Below the pieces are notes generated by a model. It searched no databases. It was not told the origin of the DNA and saw only the letters and a list, made by a program, of their open reading frames with translations. A DNA stretch of 64,000 bases from Hypoxylon rubiginosum (lineage: Eukaryota; Ascomycota; Sordariomycetes; Xylariales; Hypoxylaceae): the NCBI GenBank assembly GCA_902806565.1, contig CADCXA010000055.1, positions 1,736,001 through 1,800,000 on the forward strand. The letters run 5' to 3'. Each line of letters begins with the position of its first letter. Within the stretch, counting starts at the first letter, position 1. Made by a program: the position numbers and the translations under genes. This document shows positions 45,575 to 57,826 of the stretch, in pieces.

Positions 45575-48500
45575 CTTGCATAGGCTGGATCTCTTTGCTG
45601 GCTGGCTAGTGGCCGGATGAGTATATACTTGTGAAATTTGCGCCGAAGATGTCGAATATAATGAAATGGGGTCTGATCAGTTTCGTTGGGCAAACCTAGA
45701 ATTTAAATGCTTCCGTATATATAGCTATACCTGATGTTATCAGGACATTGCTCGCTGGTAGCTCTACGTCATGATAGCGACGCAATATACTTACAGAGCC
45801 AATCATTGCGCGGCAGATAGGAGCAGAAGCTCCATTTCCCTCTTCAGCCCCCAAATCTTTCAGCATCTAGAAAGCCAATGGCATCGCGCAGGATCAAATT
45901 TGGAATAAGCCGAGCCTCGGTCATCAAGGGATGATAGGGTATTGCGCTCACACCAGATCCTTCTTACGCGTCGGCCTGCATCTTGCCTATCCTGATAAGC
46001 GGACAAGGATGTAATGTAATCCTTTAAGAACCAAGTCACACAATCTTGACCACAACTGTACCCAACCGCAAAAAGGTTTAACACGATACTAATGATGCTG
46101 TTCCTCGTTCGAGACTAAGGATTTAGCTAAGGCTGACTTGGAACAGATGCCATTGCCTTATTGATGCTCTTGCGCCGTACTTGAAATTGTTCGCTAATGA
46201 ATTCGGATGTGGTCGGTATTAACCTAAACAATAACCTACTCGTTAAGTTAGAGACATGCCATTTTTATACTATTAGAAGCTGAGAGAGCTGAAGAAGTTA
46301 TAACCGCCAAGCCACGGCTTGATTGGTGCGCGACCGCTATATGCCTTGGATACATACTGTGTAGGTAGCTACTAGCTACAATATGTATGCTAAAGAGCAT
46401 ATCTCTTCCGCTTTGAAGAAGTAGAAGTCGTCTGCTTAAACAAGAAATCTGAAGATCCGTAACTGGCTGTCTAAGAAAAAAGGGGGCGGGAACCTAACAT
46501 CCGGATCGGGAACAGCTGCTCACGGGTAAAATTGAGAACCATTACGTCGGAATGTGGGGGTTAAGAGGCTAGAACCGATTTTCTCGTTCCTGACGATCAT
46601 TAATTGCTGATCTCGTTCTGTATTTATCAATTGGCACGTGAGTCAGGTATTACATATCGGCGAGAGCCGTTGCGGACTCACGACGCATTCGAACTTCTAG
46701 TTGAAGTTATTGACGAGTCGCGATTGGACAATTCGAACAACTTTGCGGGAGTCCGCGAGTAATGGAGTTTCGGATCAGGAAAGGGGTAGACTTGGTACCT
46801 TCATCGGTACATGCATGGACTAACGTGGTGTTATCGTTGGTATTTTAAGCCTCATATTTTTTTTTTTTTGGTCGATGTAGTCGCAGTTCGAGCCCGGGGT
46901 ACGCGGACGCGTTTATGCATGTCTCTGAAAAGCTGGATATAATAATTTCAACATACGAGCAGCAATGGAGGTGTGGTTACACGCTGGCCTCGTAAAGGAG
47001 GAGACGGCCTTGCGAGTGCCGAGCAAACCAGAGGGTCGGATCGGGGAGGCTCGAGCGCGGCGTACGTATTGTATTATTGTATTGTACCTACATAGTAGAG
47101 GCAAGGAGACGACCCCTTAAAGAACGGTGGAAATAGGAACGACCCGCTCTCTACTGTACTAGGTCGACGGTAAGAAAAAAAGGGTTCTCGCCCTGGCAGC
47201 CTGGAGACCGATAAAACAATACGATAGGATGACCTGAGAGTCCGGGCAGACGCCGGCGATCGCGTAATGCACGTCCTTGCGCAAACCATTCCTACACGTC
47301 ACTTTTCATTAGATACAGGGCGGTGAAGATGGACCTGGCTTATGCACTATTAAGGAGGCCCGTCGCGTTGGCGCAAAGACGTCTAGCGTGTGATATCTGA
47401 AAAATAGGTACCTCACATGCGGTGCTAAGATCATGACTCGGTCTGGTCTGCTGTTAGATGTTAGATATATGTAGACTGCCTACCTAGGTACTATAAGGTA
47501 GATACTTATATCTAGCGAAAGAGGTTATCATTCATTGCTAGTATGAAGTGACGGTAGCTGTTGCATAGAACGGACGGCTGCCTTTGACGACGCTTCGAAA
47601 TTACTAGATTTTTCTATCGCCTGAAAAGTCTACTATGAGGTAGGGCAGCTGGGCAATACCATCACCGACTAAAAACTTGCATGAGAGCCCTGAGTTGGGA
47701 CTTGGGAGCTCCAGCTAGGTTCTTTAGTGGGGGCTCAACTGATCTGCGCTCACTGCTTAAAATTACACCTTCACGCCGCAGCGCCTAGCTCCAGTGCCGA
47801 GCTCACCGCTGTACTATGCTGCTATGCTGCTATGTAAGCTTGTAAGCTTGTAAGCCTCGCCGCCATTGTACATGTATCAATTAACTCTTTTAACTTTTCC
47901 AACTTTTCTTGGCCAAAGCCACTCTTTACCATTTTGTATTCATCCATGTTTTCTCTTGTTCCCAACAGCTATGCAGCTATGGTGCCATGCTCTAAGCCGT
48001 GATGCTATTTACCAACCATACTGCCATAGTACGAAGTAGTGTGTGGGGTATGCCCAGCCCCAAATACGATAGCTTTAGCGATGGCTCCAGTGACCAAGTC
48101 CAGCTCGAACCACCATTGACTTACTCGGAAGATTCGTCAATAAAGCGGGTTTAGGAGACTCGATTCTGATGGCCTGGTTTGGGATGAAACGAAGAAATCC
48201 CCGTCATAAGGAATCAGGACTTTGAAATGCCGAATGCCTAAGTTCCATTCTAGGTATCAGCATCTTGTTGGTCTGTTTTATCATCTGGTTGGCGAATTGT
48301 ATACTTCAAGTAATTCAATCCGTCAATTTCGGTATTAACGAGTCAGCAAAAGCTTTAGCTTGGGGAGAATACAAATTCCCTACCATACTGTTATGTACCT
48401 CGACAGAAGCAGAAAACAACATTCAGAGATCGACGTTGCAAGGACGCTTGCGTGATCAAGAAACTTGTCTTCAACCCCAACCTTGTCCAACCTTCTCCCC

Positions 48501-49464
48501 CATTCCCATTCCCAACCCCATACCAATACTCATACCTCTAGCAATAAGGAAGCATTAGCTATTCATTTCAAGGGACGGCTACCTTTAGCTACCGGACTTG
48601 CGAGTCAGGTATACTTGGACGGGTTTCTCAGCTTTGGTCTGACGTCGGTGTCTTTCGGGTCAAGTACCGTACCTAGCTTTTAACCCATGAATATTTTGGT
48701 AGGTATCCAATTGGACAAAACTGGAAACTGGAAACTGGAAACTGGATCACCAGAAATGCATGCTTTAGAACGGTACGGTACCCAACCTCGTAAAATATAG
48801 CATATACATGTATAATACATACAGGATACATACCCGGACAGGCACCAGCCCTGCTTTTCCTGCTGCCGCTGCCCTGCTGCAAGTACTAAAAGTCGCTAAA
48901 AGGATCGACTTTGCTTCTGACCCGTGCTACCTGGTACGGACGCATGATAATAAGCTCGAACCCCCCTCGCCCTCGTCGCCCGCCTTTTTCTTCGAATATC
49001 TATATTTATTCTATATCCGTGTCCATACCCATATCCATACCGACGTTCCCATATTCCCGTCTGTACATACACAACTTGTTTATATACGTCTGTACTTCCC
49101 AGTATTGGTTACCCACACCTCCCAGGTACCCTCTCCCTTCGATCCTCGCCGAATATCCGAGGCGCTTGTACATCTTTAGCGTCCCCTCCCCGGTCCTGCG
49201 TATATATCATATACCCTACCCCCTAGCTGTCATACCTGATTCGCGATTTTGACGGTGTTGGCAAACTATCTACGTAGCTTGGCCTCGTGGTACAGATCTA
49301 GTTCTAGCTCTTAGTCAATATTCAATATATCCAGACCATTGGAGTCGGGTGTGATTTGAATATGAGCAGACCTCCTTGCTACCTATCACTTTCTATTAAT
49401 TGTTTGGCACCATAAACTTGAAATCCTTCCCTGTTAAGAAGAAAATAAAAGAACAGCAATCAAG
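45575..49464. other. Long gene-poor region
   Basis: No supported gene in 3.9 kb. It includes a TACCTAGGTA motif (47481), a GCTATGCT/GTAAGCTT tandem patch (about 47815-47855), four copies of GGAAACT (about 48721-48745) and, at 48950-49400, C-rich DNA that is probably promoter and leader of the cyclin gene. Confidence 0.45.
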
Positions 49465-50457
49465 ATGGGCCACAATAGATGTTTCTCTACCTACGACGAC
49501 GACTTCGAGTTCGACGACGCGTATTTCAGGCAGTTCTACAAGCCCCTGTCTAACCTTCCTACGCCGCCGCCATCTTCCAAGAGCTCGTCTGCCGCCCAGA
49601 GCCCTCGAATCGGTGGTGAAGATGTCGAGAGCATCAGCCATGACGAGTATTTAGGTTGGTGACTCCTCATCTCAGGACCGCTGCGCCCAATCTAACTGTT
49701 TCCCTTAGGCCCTGCTGCCCACCTCGCGAGGATGCTCCCCCCAGGGGCTTCGTTCACGACGCCGTCTATCCCTATAGTGCAGAGCATACTGGCACGTGCC
49801 AATCTGCCAATGGACATTATTGCTCTGGCAGTGTGTATCTTGGACTTCCTGAATTCTCGATTCTCTCGAAGCTGGCGAATTTCCTTTCCCCTGAACAGAC
49901 CGAACGAGCTCCTGCCGAAGCGCCACACGCTGCCGTCCGGCGCGGTCCAGGCCGTACACATCGACAACGTATTCCCCGAGGTCATCATATTGGCGGCGTT
50001 GATCATCGCCGATAAGTTTGTCGAAGACTTGCAAGAGTCTACCCAATACTACGGCTCCATGTGGGGTCAGAACCAGTGGACGTGCGAGCAGATTAACTTC
50101 ACCGAGCGATGCATCATGGAGAATCTGGGATACCGCATCCTGCCCCTGTGGGAGGCCAAGTTTATCAAGCAGGCGAGGCACGACATCGAGATGGCGCGGC
50201 GAGAATTGCTCGAAGGGGGCATGGAGGTAGCGGAGGAGAGCAAGACGACCAACAAGCACGCGAAGTCGATGAGCTCGGGAGATGCTATGATGGGCCTGGG
50301 CCGGCAGCTTACCCCAGCTGAGACCCCCCAGTCGGAATTGTCAACGCCTTTTGGCCACGTCCAGAGCATCGGTCGAGAAACCAGAGAGGCGTTCAGTAAC
50401 AGTATGGCCCTGCCACGAGACTACCTGCATCTCCCTTCGGCGGCAACCTCTCAATGA
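49465..50457 (+). CDS. PCL/Pas1-like cyclin
   Basis: Two exons, 49465-49654 and 49709-50457, encode 312 residues; the intron is GTTGGT to CTTAG with a CTAAC branch site. A polar N-terminus with PTPPPSSKSS is followed by a cyclin box (about residues 80-215): SIPIVQSILARANLPMDIIALAVCILDFLNSRF, then VFPEVIILAALIIADKFVED, then WTCEQINFTERCIMENLGYRILPLWEAKF. The arrangement resembles yeast PCL1/2 and fission yeast Pas1, which partner Pho85-type kinases at G1. The C-terminal ~90 residues are low in complexity with QLTPAETPQSE, containing SP/TP-like phosphosites. The exact partner kinase cannot be told from sequence. Confidence 0.85.
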
Positions 50458-52614
50458 ACAATGAATCGGATACGACGGCACGACTATTGTTTCCCGCATC
50501 GTCTAAAATACCAATCTCTATTTCGTTATGCATACTACTCTAACATACCTAATGTTTGCTGCATGGACTGGGCTGGATTCTTTTGCATTTTGGTATACTT
50601 AGGCGTTATGTTTCATTCGCCTCACCAACTCCCGGTTTTCTCGACAATCTTGCTTTGATTTATTTTTTATCCTCCGTCGGGTCGACCCATCCGGGCCAAG
50701 GGAGTTGCGTGTGTGTGCTACGGCGTTGCGAAAGGGGGCCCGGGTCCTGGGTCGGTGTACTGGTCCTGCATTTCGCTTGAAGCGATCAACTTGTTTGGGA
50801 GGACACGCGTCCTACAGAATTTTATACCCACTCATAATATATATCAATAGTCGTTGATCTGTTTAGTACGGTCTCGATGGTAACAATTTTTTGGCCCGCT
50901 TGTAATTTCAACTTGCATTTCGAGTTCAAGTGAGATTTTTTTTATTAAAATAGCTTACGTGTAGCAGAATATTGCGTACCAAACGTATTTATATCTCATC
51001 AGGCTGGACGGTCCGAAGCCTGTCTGAAAGGTGTTATTGTACCTTACCTTTTACCCCAGGTTTCTATATGCGTGCCACATGGGCTCGGAAAATTTCCTGT
51101 CCAATCGAATGGCGACTGTAAGACCGCAATGGGTAAGAAAGGATTTGAATGGGTTGCACGTTATCCAGGGGGCGTCGATCCGTTGGATATTTCGATATTT
51201 CACCCAACCCAATGGAGGGCAGCATGGGTGAACACCGCAACTTGGCTTGGTTGGTTGGCCGCTTATATATACCCATACGCACACCAATCGGAACCCGAGA
51301 GACTTGCATGATATATAGTATTTCTTCGTGGTGATCACGCAAAGCTGCGAGATCGAAGATGCCATACTTGCATCCCGATCCAGCTGATGAGCCCATATAC
51401 GCTGGGACCTGCGAAATAGAGAGATATATATGTCTTCTACAGCGAATTGGCTAAATGCCTGACGCGACGGACCTTGCGCCGGGGAGGAAAACGGGTTGCT
51501 GCCTTTATATAAGCCATACCCGCAGACGATGCAGGCGAAGAAGTCTGACAACTCTTGATCCATCGCCAAGGCGGACGGCAGTTGTCCTCTTAACTCAGCA
51601 ACAAGCTTTTCCTCGCCATTTTTATCCTCTTGGCTGTTCAGCTTCGTTTATTGTAGGTCATCGTATGTTTTCGTGACCTCACCTGTGAATCTCGTGCTCT
51701 TGCACCACGGTCGAGATCTTGCGTGTTGAGTACGATGGCATGACGAGGGGGACTGGAGAAATCTTCACTCGAATCACTCGGATTTCATCTATCATGCCAT
51801 CTAGCTTAGTAGACATATATACCTAGTTTGTCTACATATGACTAGGAGGTATATATATCATTGCCGTTCAAGCACCACATACATGTATAATACATACTAT
51901 ATACCTAAGGCTAATAAAGTGCTAGTCTTACATACCCGTTAATAGACAACGACCTAATAAGAAAACGAGATTTTGAAATATACAACATGGTCAAACACCC
52001 CCGGCTACTACTGCAGTGTACCTGGGTAGATATATCTTCTACATTATGTACATACCTCCTAAGTCATTTCTCCATCGAGGTGCGTATGTTATGTCTTAGG
52101 TACCTTCGAAGCCACGAGCCTTGTTTGTAGAAAATATCGAAATACTTGCTTCAGTAGAGTTATGAGTTGCTCAATATTGAAGTTTCAGCATACAGAAAAG
52201 CTTATTGCTCTAAAGTTAGACGGGGATACTCCGCTATATATTCCGTATATCTTACATCATAATAGCGTCGATGAAAATGTAGATAGTCTTCTCACAAATT
52301 GGTAGGTATCGCATGTATCTGGGTCGAAAGATTCTTAATTTGCTCCTTAATCCTCGCTATCTTATACCTCGGCGCCGGGCGCTCAGCTAGTAACAGGGTT
52401 GCTTTATCGGAAATATATCAAGAGAGCTTATCAAGCTGAAAAAGGACTAGTGAGGGGCAGGCAACGGCAGAATTTTATGTGGCACACCGCCCCCCTGCAA
52501 AGCCTTGGACCATTTCTAGCGATTGAGCTTTAGCTATTTTAGAACCTACATACCTAGAGTTCGATCAGGTCGATTTTTCGGTAATTTATATACGATACAC
52601 GGCTCACGAAGGAA
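50458..52614. other. Intergenic, no gene seen
   Basis: 3' flank of the cyclin gene and promoter of BCP1. Overlapping short frames at 51030-51670 show no family resemblance and inconsistent codon use. AT-rich from about 51780 to 52350. Confidence 0.45.
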
Positions 52615-53537
52615 ATGGCAAAGAAGCGTTCTAGAGAAGCAGATGGCGCTACCGAGGCGCCTGCGCCTGACAAGATGGTCGAGGACAGCGACAGCTCGGA
52701 CGATGACGTGAGTGGGATGAACTGGAAATCCAGCACTTTGTAGCGCGGCCCAACTGACGAATTCAGGATTTTGATATGGTGAATGTCGAGTTCGAGTGGT
52801 TCAACTTCGACTCCGAGATCGACTTCCACGGCACGAAATCACTACTACGACAGCTCTTCGATATAGACGCGACTCTATTCGACATCTCAGGGCTCGCCGA
52901 CCTCATCCTGTCGCAACCTACAATCGGGTCTACTGTCAAGGTCGACGGCAAGGGCACGGACGCATACGCTTTCCTGACAGCACTTAACCTACACGAGCAC
53001 CGTGAGAAGAAGCCATTGGCCGACCTTACCAAGTACATAAGCGCGAAAGCCAAGTCAAACGAAGCGCTAGCCGGAATCCCAGACCTATTGTCTTCCGGGA
53101 AACAAGTCGGACTCGTACTTTCGGAACGCTTAATCAACATGCCCTCTGAGATCTCGCCTCCCATGTACGGCATGCTCATCGACGAGATCGAGGCCGCGGT
53201 AGAAGACAAGGAACCCTACGAGTTCTCGCACTATCTTATTATCTCGAAGACCTACCATGAGATCGAGTCGAAGCTCGACGTGGAGGAGAGGAAACGGAAG
53301 AAGGGAAAGCAAGACTCGACGTTGTTCTACTTCCACCCGGAGGACGAGGTACTGCAGAAGTATGCGGCAGCTTACGGCACTTACGACTTCACAAAGATAG
53401 ACGAGGCGATCGCGGACAGCAAGCGGGCTTTCCAGGAGATGGGTGTCATGCCTCGCGGCTTCATGATGTTAATCGAAGCTAGCAAGTTCGCAGATGCTGC
53501 GAAGGCCATTGGCGAGTATCTAAGTCCTCCAGCCTAA
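52615..53537 (+). CDS. bcp1: BCP1/BCCIP-family protein
   Basis: Two exons, 52615-52707 and 52767-53537, encode 287 residues; the intron is GTGAGT to TTCAG, phase 0. The N-terminus is basic then acidic ([19 protein letters not shown]), followed by the conserved core [20 protein letters not shown] and later [17 protein letters not shown] and [10 protein letters not shown], as in yeast Bcp1. In yeast Bcp1 is a nuclear chaperone for ribosomal protein uL14 (Rpl23) and assists export of the lipid kinase Mss4. Length matches (283 residues in yeast). It ends only 84 bp from the stop of the convergent chorismate mutase gene, so their transcripts probably overlap at the 3' ends. Confidence 0.95.
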
Positions 53538-53621
53538 GGAATTTAAAATGAAATAAAACATAAGGATACCTCCTTTTTTTTTTGTTTATAACCCGTCCCG
53601 GTGCCCAGCTCTATAATTCGC

Positions 53622-54480
53622 TTAACCCAGCCGCTGCATTAGATATTCGACTTCGACCTCCTTCGTTAGTGGAATTACGAAGTCCCTGTACATGGAAACT
53701 ACTGCTTCGACGTTGATCTTGCCGGCATCTCCCGCGTCATTCGTAGACGGGTCGGTGCCGTAGGTGCGCGCCTTGAGGCCCAATCGTGCTAGAACCTGCT
53801 GCTCGACCGCGGCATTCGTAATAGACTCGCCGATCCCGTGTCGGTCGCCGGCCCTGATCATCCTGGTGTAGCCCTCCGGGTCCGACTGGAACTTGGACTC
53901 GGCCACGAACTTGCCAAAGTGTATTCTCCGCGAGAGGGCCTGGAGGCAGGCGATGTCGCAGGTGGCCGAGGAGCCGTAGTTCTCCGCCGACTCGCCGCGG
54001 TCCGGCCGGCCGAAGTCGGGGCACACGGCCGGCAGGAACTTCTCGGTGTAGAACTGCTTGATCTTCTCGTTGACGTTGACGCTGTTCGGGAAGAGGATCT
54101 TGGGGTAGTCGAGGGGCCTGAGCAGGGGCTTCTGCAGCGCCTCGGGGAAGAACGGGTACTCGTCGGGGGATTCGTAGCGGCGGATCAGAGACTGAAGCTT
54201 CTCTTGCTCCTGCAGGTACCAGTCCATGAAGCTGAGCTTCTTGTCCTGGCCGATCTCGATCGCGCCGGGGGTGTAGATGGTCTCGTTAAGGGGGAATTGA
54301 ACCCGTTCGATCAGGTGGAAGGTGATGGTATCCTCCAATCGGCTACCCAGAACATCAATTGGTTAGCTTTGCGTTCCCTACAACTCTACCGAAGAAAGGG
54401 TGTGCGCACATCAACTGGAAGCGGATATTAGCCAAGTCCAGCGCCTTGGAGGCGTCCTTCAGATCGACGATCGCATCCAT
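53622..54480 (-). CDS. aro7: Chorismate mutase
   Basis: Two minus-strand exons, 54480-54410 and 54342-53622, encode 263 residues; the intron is GTGCGC to GGTAG with a GCTAAC branch site. The enzyme converts chorismate to prephenate for phenylalanine and tyrosine synthesis. It is an all-helical AroQ-type protein close in length to yeast Aro7 (256). Active-site residues known from yeast are in place: the Arg of IRFQLIRLED, the Arg and Lys of [14 protein letters not shown], the Asn and Glu of ITNAAVEQQ, and the Thr and Glu of [12 protein letters not shown]. In yeast the enzyme is inhibited by tyrosine and activated by tryptophan; the same is likely here. No frame defects. Confidence 0.96.
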
Positions 54481-55624
54481 GATTGCAGCTTTCCCTCTTA
54501 TACAATCGTATTAATTTAATATGAATTCTAGGAACAGGGAGGCTGATTGTAAATTATCTAGCCCCTCAGTAAGTAGGTATGAGCAAGAGAGGTCGTTAGT
54601 CTTGCTCGAGGCGGCTAGAGAAGACTATGCGCTAGGTTGAACTAGCAGCGGGAAGACCAACGGACAGACGAATGAAGGGAGAGAGAGGGAGATGGAGAGG
54701 GGATTAGAGGGGCAAGACGTATGCGAATCACTTAAAAGACGATATTCGTTTATGAGTCTTTGTTGCACAGACACAGACACAGGGTTTCTTTATTGCAGCC
54801 GATCCTCGGCCAGTATCAAACAACCAACCTGTGTGTGCTACACGTGTGGTCAGCTTACCATTGAAAAGGAATAATATTGAATACAGGGTAGCACTAAACC
54901 ACAGCCTCTTGGGCGGCTGTCGTTATTGGGCATCAGATGTCATAGCTACATACAAGGTAGCATCTAATTGGGATGGAATGAGGAATGACGGGTGCGGACG
55001 TGGTAACCTTAATATTTCTCAGTGTAACCCCCCTGCAATAGCTTCTGCCCTATCCCATGCCCTCTGACTGCGTTGACTGCTGTTGACTGCATTCCTACTG
55101 GTACTACCTACCTGGTAGCTTGGCGCTAGAGACGCTACAAGCTTAGGCGAGTCAGGTACCTATAGCAGCTGTATGGAAAGCAGCTTACGGCGAGCTGCCC
55201 AGACCTGGAGGTGGTGGGTGGGTGGTGCCCTAGCAGCCCTAGGCTAGGTGTGCGAAAACGGTATCTGCAACAAATCTTATCCGTCTGGACGGCTCCGTGG
55301 CTCCGTGATTCTCTTGCCCCAGGTGCTGCAGCCGAGCTAAAATTCTTTGGATCATCCAGTAAGAAGCTTCAAAGACGTTTGTTACTTTGTTAGCCTTGCC
55401 GTGCCTTGCTTTATCTTGCTTGACCTCCAGCCAATCTTCTATTTCCCTTCGAATGATCTGCTCTCTGCGCTGACCTGTGAGGTCGCTTCGTCAAGTATCC
55501 ATAGCGAAGGAGAAGAAAAAAATTATTTCCCTTGTATAACTAATGCGCGACATTTGCCTCGTGCGACCGCTTCGGATCCAACTATACACATCTCTGTAGT
55601 GAGACCGAATCCATAGATACGCGC
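54481..55624. other. Divergent promoter region
   Basis: The space between chorismate mutase and MDV1, which diverge from it. No gene is recognised; there is CT-rich DNA near 55380-55460. Confidence 0.5.
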
Positions 55625-57826
55625 ATGGCCGATTCAGACCCAAACAATGCCTTTCACGACGATGCCCCATTGGGCGAGGACTCGATACTCTCGGTACTTA
55701 CCGCCTGTTCTTTTTTTTTTTTTTATGAATAATTCTTTGTCAGTTCTTAGGATTGTGCGGTGCACGTGTAATCTAACTTCTCGCATAGCCGCGAGGTATC
55801 GAGGCGTTCACTAGAAAGGTGACGACAACGGCGAGCCATTTAGTCGGTCCCGGCACCGACCACTCCGGGAACCACTATCACAGCGCCATGGCTCAAGTAC
55901 ACAAGCAGCTAAGGAAACCCGGTATCCAACGAGGCATGTTCACCATGGCTAAGACGACGCCCACCGACCTCGTCCGCTCCAAATTCTCTACCGCCGAAAT
56001 CCAATCCCGCGCCTTATCATACGTACCCGACGAAATGCTCCAGAATATACCCGAAAACGATAACGCCTACTCTCTATTCCAGGGCTTCCAAGCGAGCTTC
56101 CCCGAACTAACAACCGATGGTAAGAAACATAGGAGAAGAGTGTCGAGAGGGAGGAAGATGCTCGAGGAAGCAACGTCGACCCCGGATAGTCCGCATCATC
56201 TCCATAAGCTCAAGAAAGAAAGATCTTCGCTCATGCACGAGCTGGAAATGCTCGGCATTCGAAAGAATATGGCAAGCAGCGAGATTCGTGAGATAGATAA
56301 CAAGATCGCCAACTTGGCCGGCATGAGACGCATCATACTTGAGAGACTGGCTGGCTTAGAGCAAGAAGAGGCCTTATTAGAACATGATAGTAAGGAGATA
56401 CATACCTCTGGCGTGCGACCAAGATTCATACTAACATACGGCTTAGTTGTGGATATGGAGGGGCGAATAGAAGATGCTCAGACTTTGGTTGACGAGGCCG
56501 AATCGATAGCCGCAGCAGCTGAGACCATGAGCAAATCGGATGACGACGACTTAGTAACGGACCAAGACGCGGATGAATTCATGTCAAAATCTATTTATGA
56601 GAAACTCCCAACCTCGGCTTCGAGCACACCTTCAAAACGAAGACATAAGGCTGTAAAGCGAAAATCGATGCCTATATTACACGAACATTTCGAACCGGGG
56701 TTTATGATACGGGAAATCAAAGCGCACGCGGATCATGTAACGGCGATGGACTTCGACGTACCATTCGGCACTATGGTATCCGCTTCTATGGACGATACGG
56801 TCAAGGTTTGGGATCTGAATGCTGGGCGTTGTATTGGATTACTCGAGGGTCACACGGCGTCGGTCCGAGCACTACAGGTGGAAGATAACATCTGCATCAC
56901 AGGCTCTATGGACGCCACCATCCGATTATGGGATCTAAACAGGGCACATTACGATCCGCAAGGTAGTCAATTCGGAAGGGACGACGAGGATGACGACGGC
57001 ATGGCTTTCGAGAACCCAGATGACCAACCGGTAGACCCCCCGGAAGGCAGCATGGCGGATTGCCCACTGTTTTCGCTAGAATCGCATGTTGATGAGATTA
57101 CGGCTCTGCATTTCAGAGGCGACGTACTCGTCTCGGGTTCAGCAGACAAAACGCTTCGGCAGTGGGATTTAGTAAAAGGTCGATGTGTGCAGACACTCGA
57201 CGTAATGTGGGCAGCAGCACAAGCTTCCGTTTCTATCGGGACGGGCGAGGGTACCTGGAGACAAACCAACAGGCCAGCCACAGGATCAGCCGATTTTGTA
57301 GGTTCGTTGCAAGTCTTCGAGTCTGCGCTCGCTTGCGGCACGGCGGACGGCATGGTTAGGCTGTGGGATTTGAGGAGTGGACAAGTTCATCGTAGTCTCG
57401 TCGGGCATACCGGGCCGGTTACCTGCTTGCAATTCGACGATGTGCATCTCGTGACTGGAAGTTTGGATAGAAGTATTCGGGTAAGTTATGCTGATACGAA
57501 GAGCCAGCGCCTACGCGTGCGACATGCTAACCTCTCATCCTACCTCATAGATATGGGACCTTCGGACAGGTTCTATATTCGACGCCTACGCATATGATAA
57601 CCCTATCACGAGCATGATGTTTGATAACCGGCGCATCGTCAGTGCGGCAGGTGAAGACGTAGTCAAGGTATACGACAAGATGGAATCGCGGCAGTGGGAC
57701 TGCGGCGCGGGCATCATGGAAGAGGAGCGAAGCCGGGCGCCGGCCATCGTCGAGCGTGTACGCATCAAGGACGGCTACCTGGTTGAGGGGCGCCGCGACG
57801 GTACCATCGGCGCTTGGGCGTGCTAG
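55625..57826 (+). CDS. mdv1: Mitochondrial division protein 1 (WD40 fission adaptor)
   Basis: Three exons (55625-55693, 55789-57480, 57551-57826) encode 678 residues; both introns are phase 0. MDV1 links the outer-membrane receptor Fis1 to the dynamin Dnm1 in mitochondrial fission. The N-terminal ~130 residues match the Fis1-binding extension (start [10 protein letters not shown]). A coiled coil follows (about residues 155-235, [21 protein letters not shown]). The C-terminal half is a WD40 propeller, with blade ends [36 protein letters not shown] and RSIRIWDL (the last across intron 2) and a final EDVVKVYD blade. [15 protein letters not shown] acidic insert sits between blades two and three. 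Length agrees with fungal Mdv1. Confidence 0.95.

Noticed and set aside
51051..51676. 172-codon minus frame and overlapping plus frames
   Set aside because: No domain or codon bias, and both strands are equally open.
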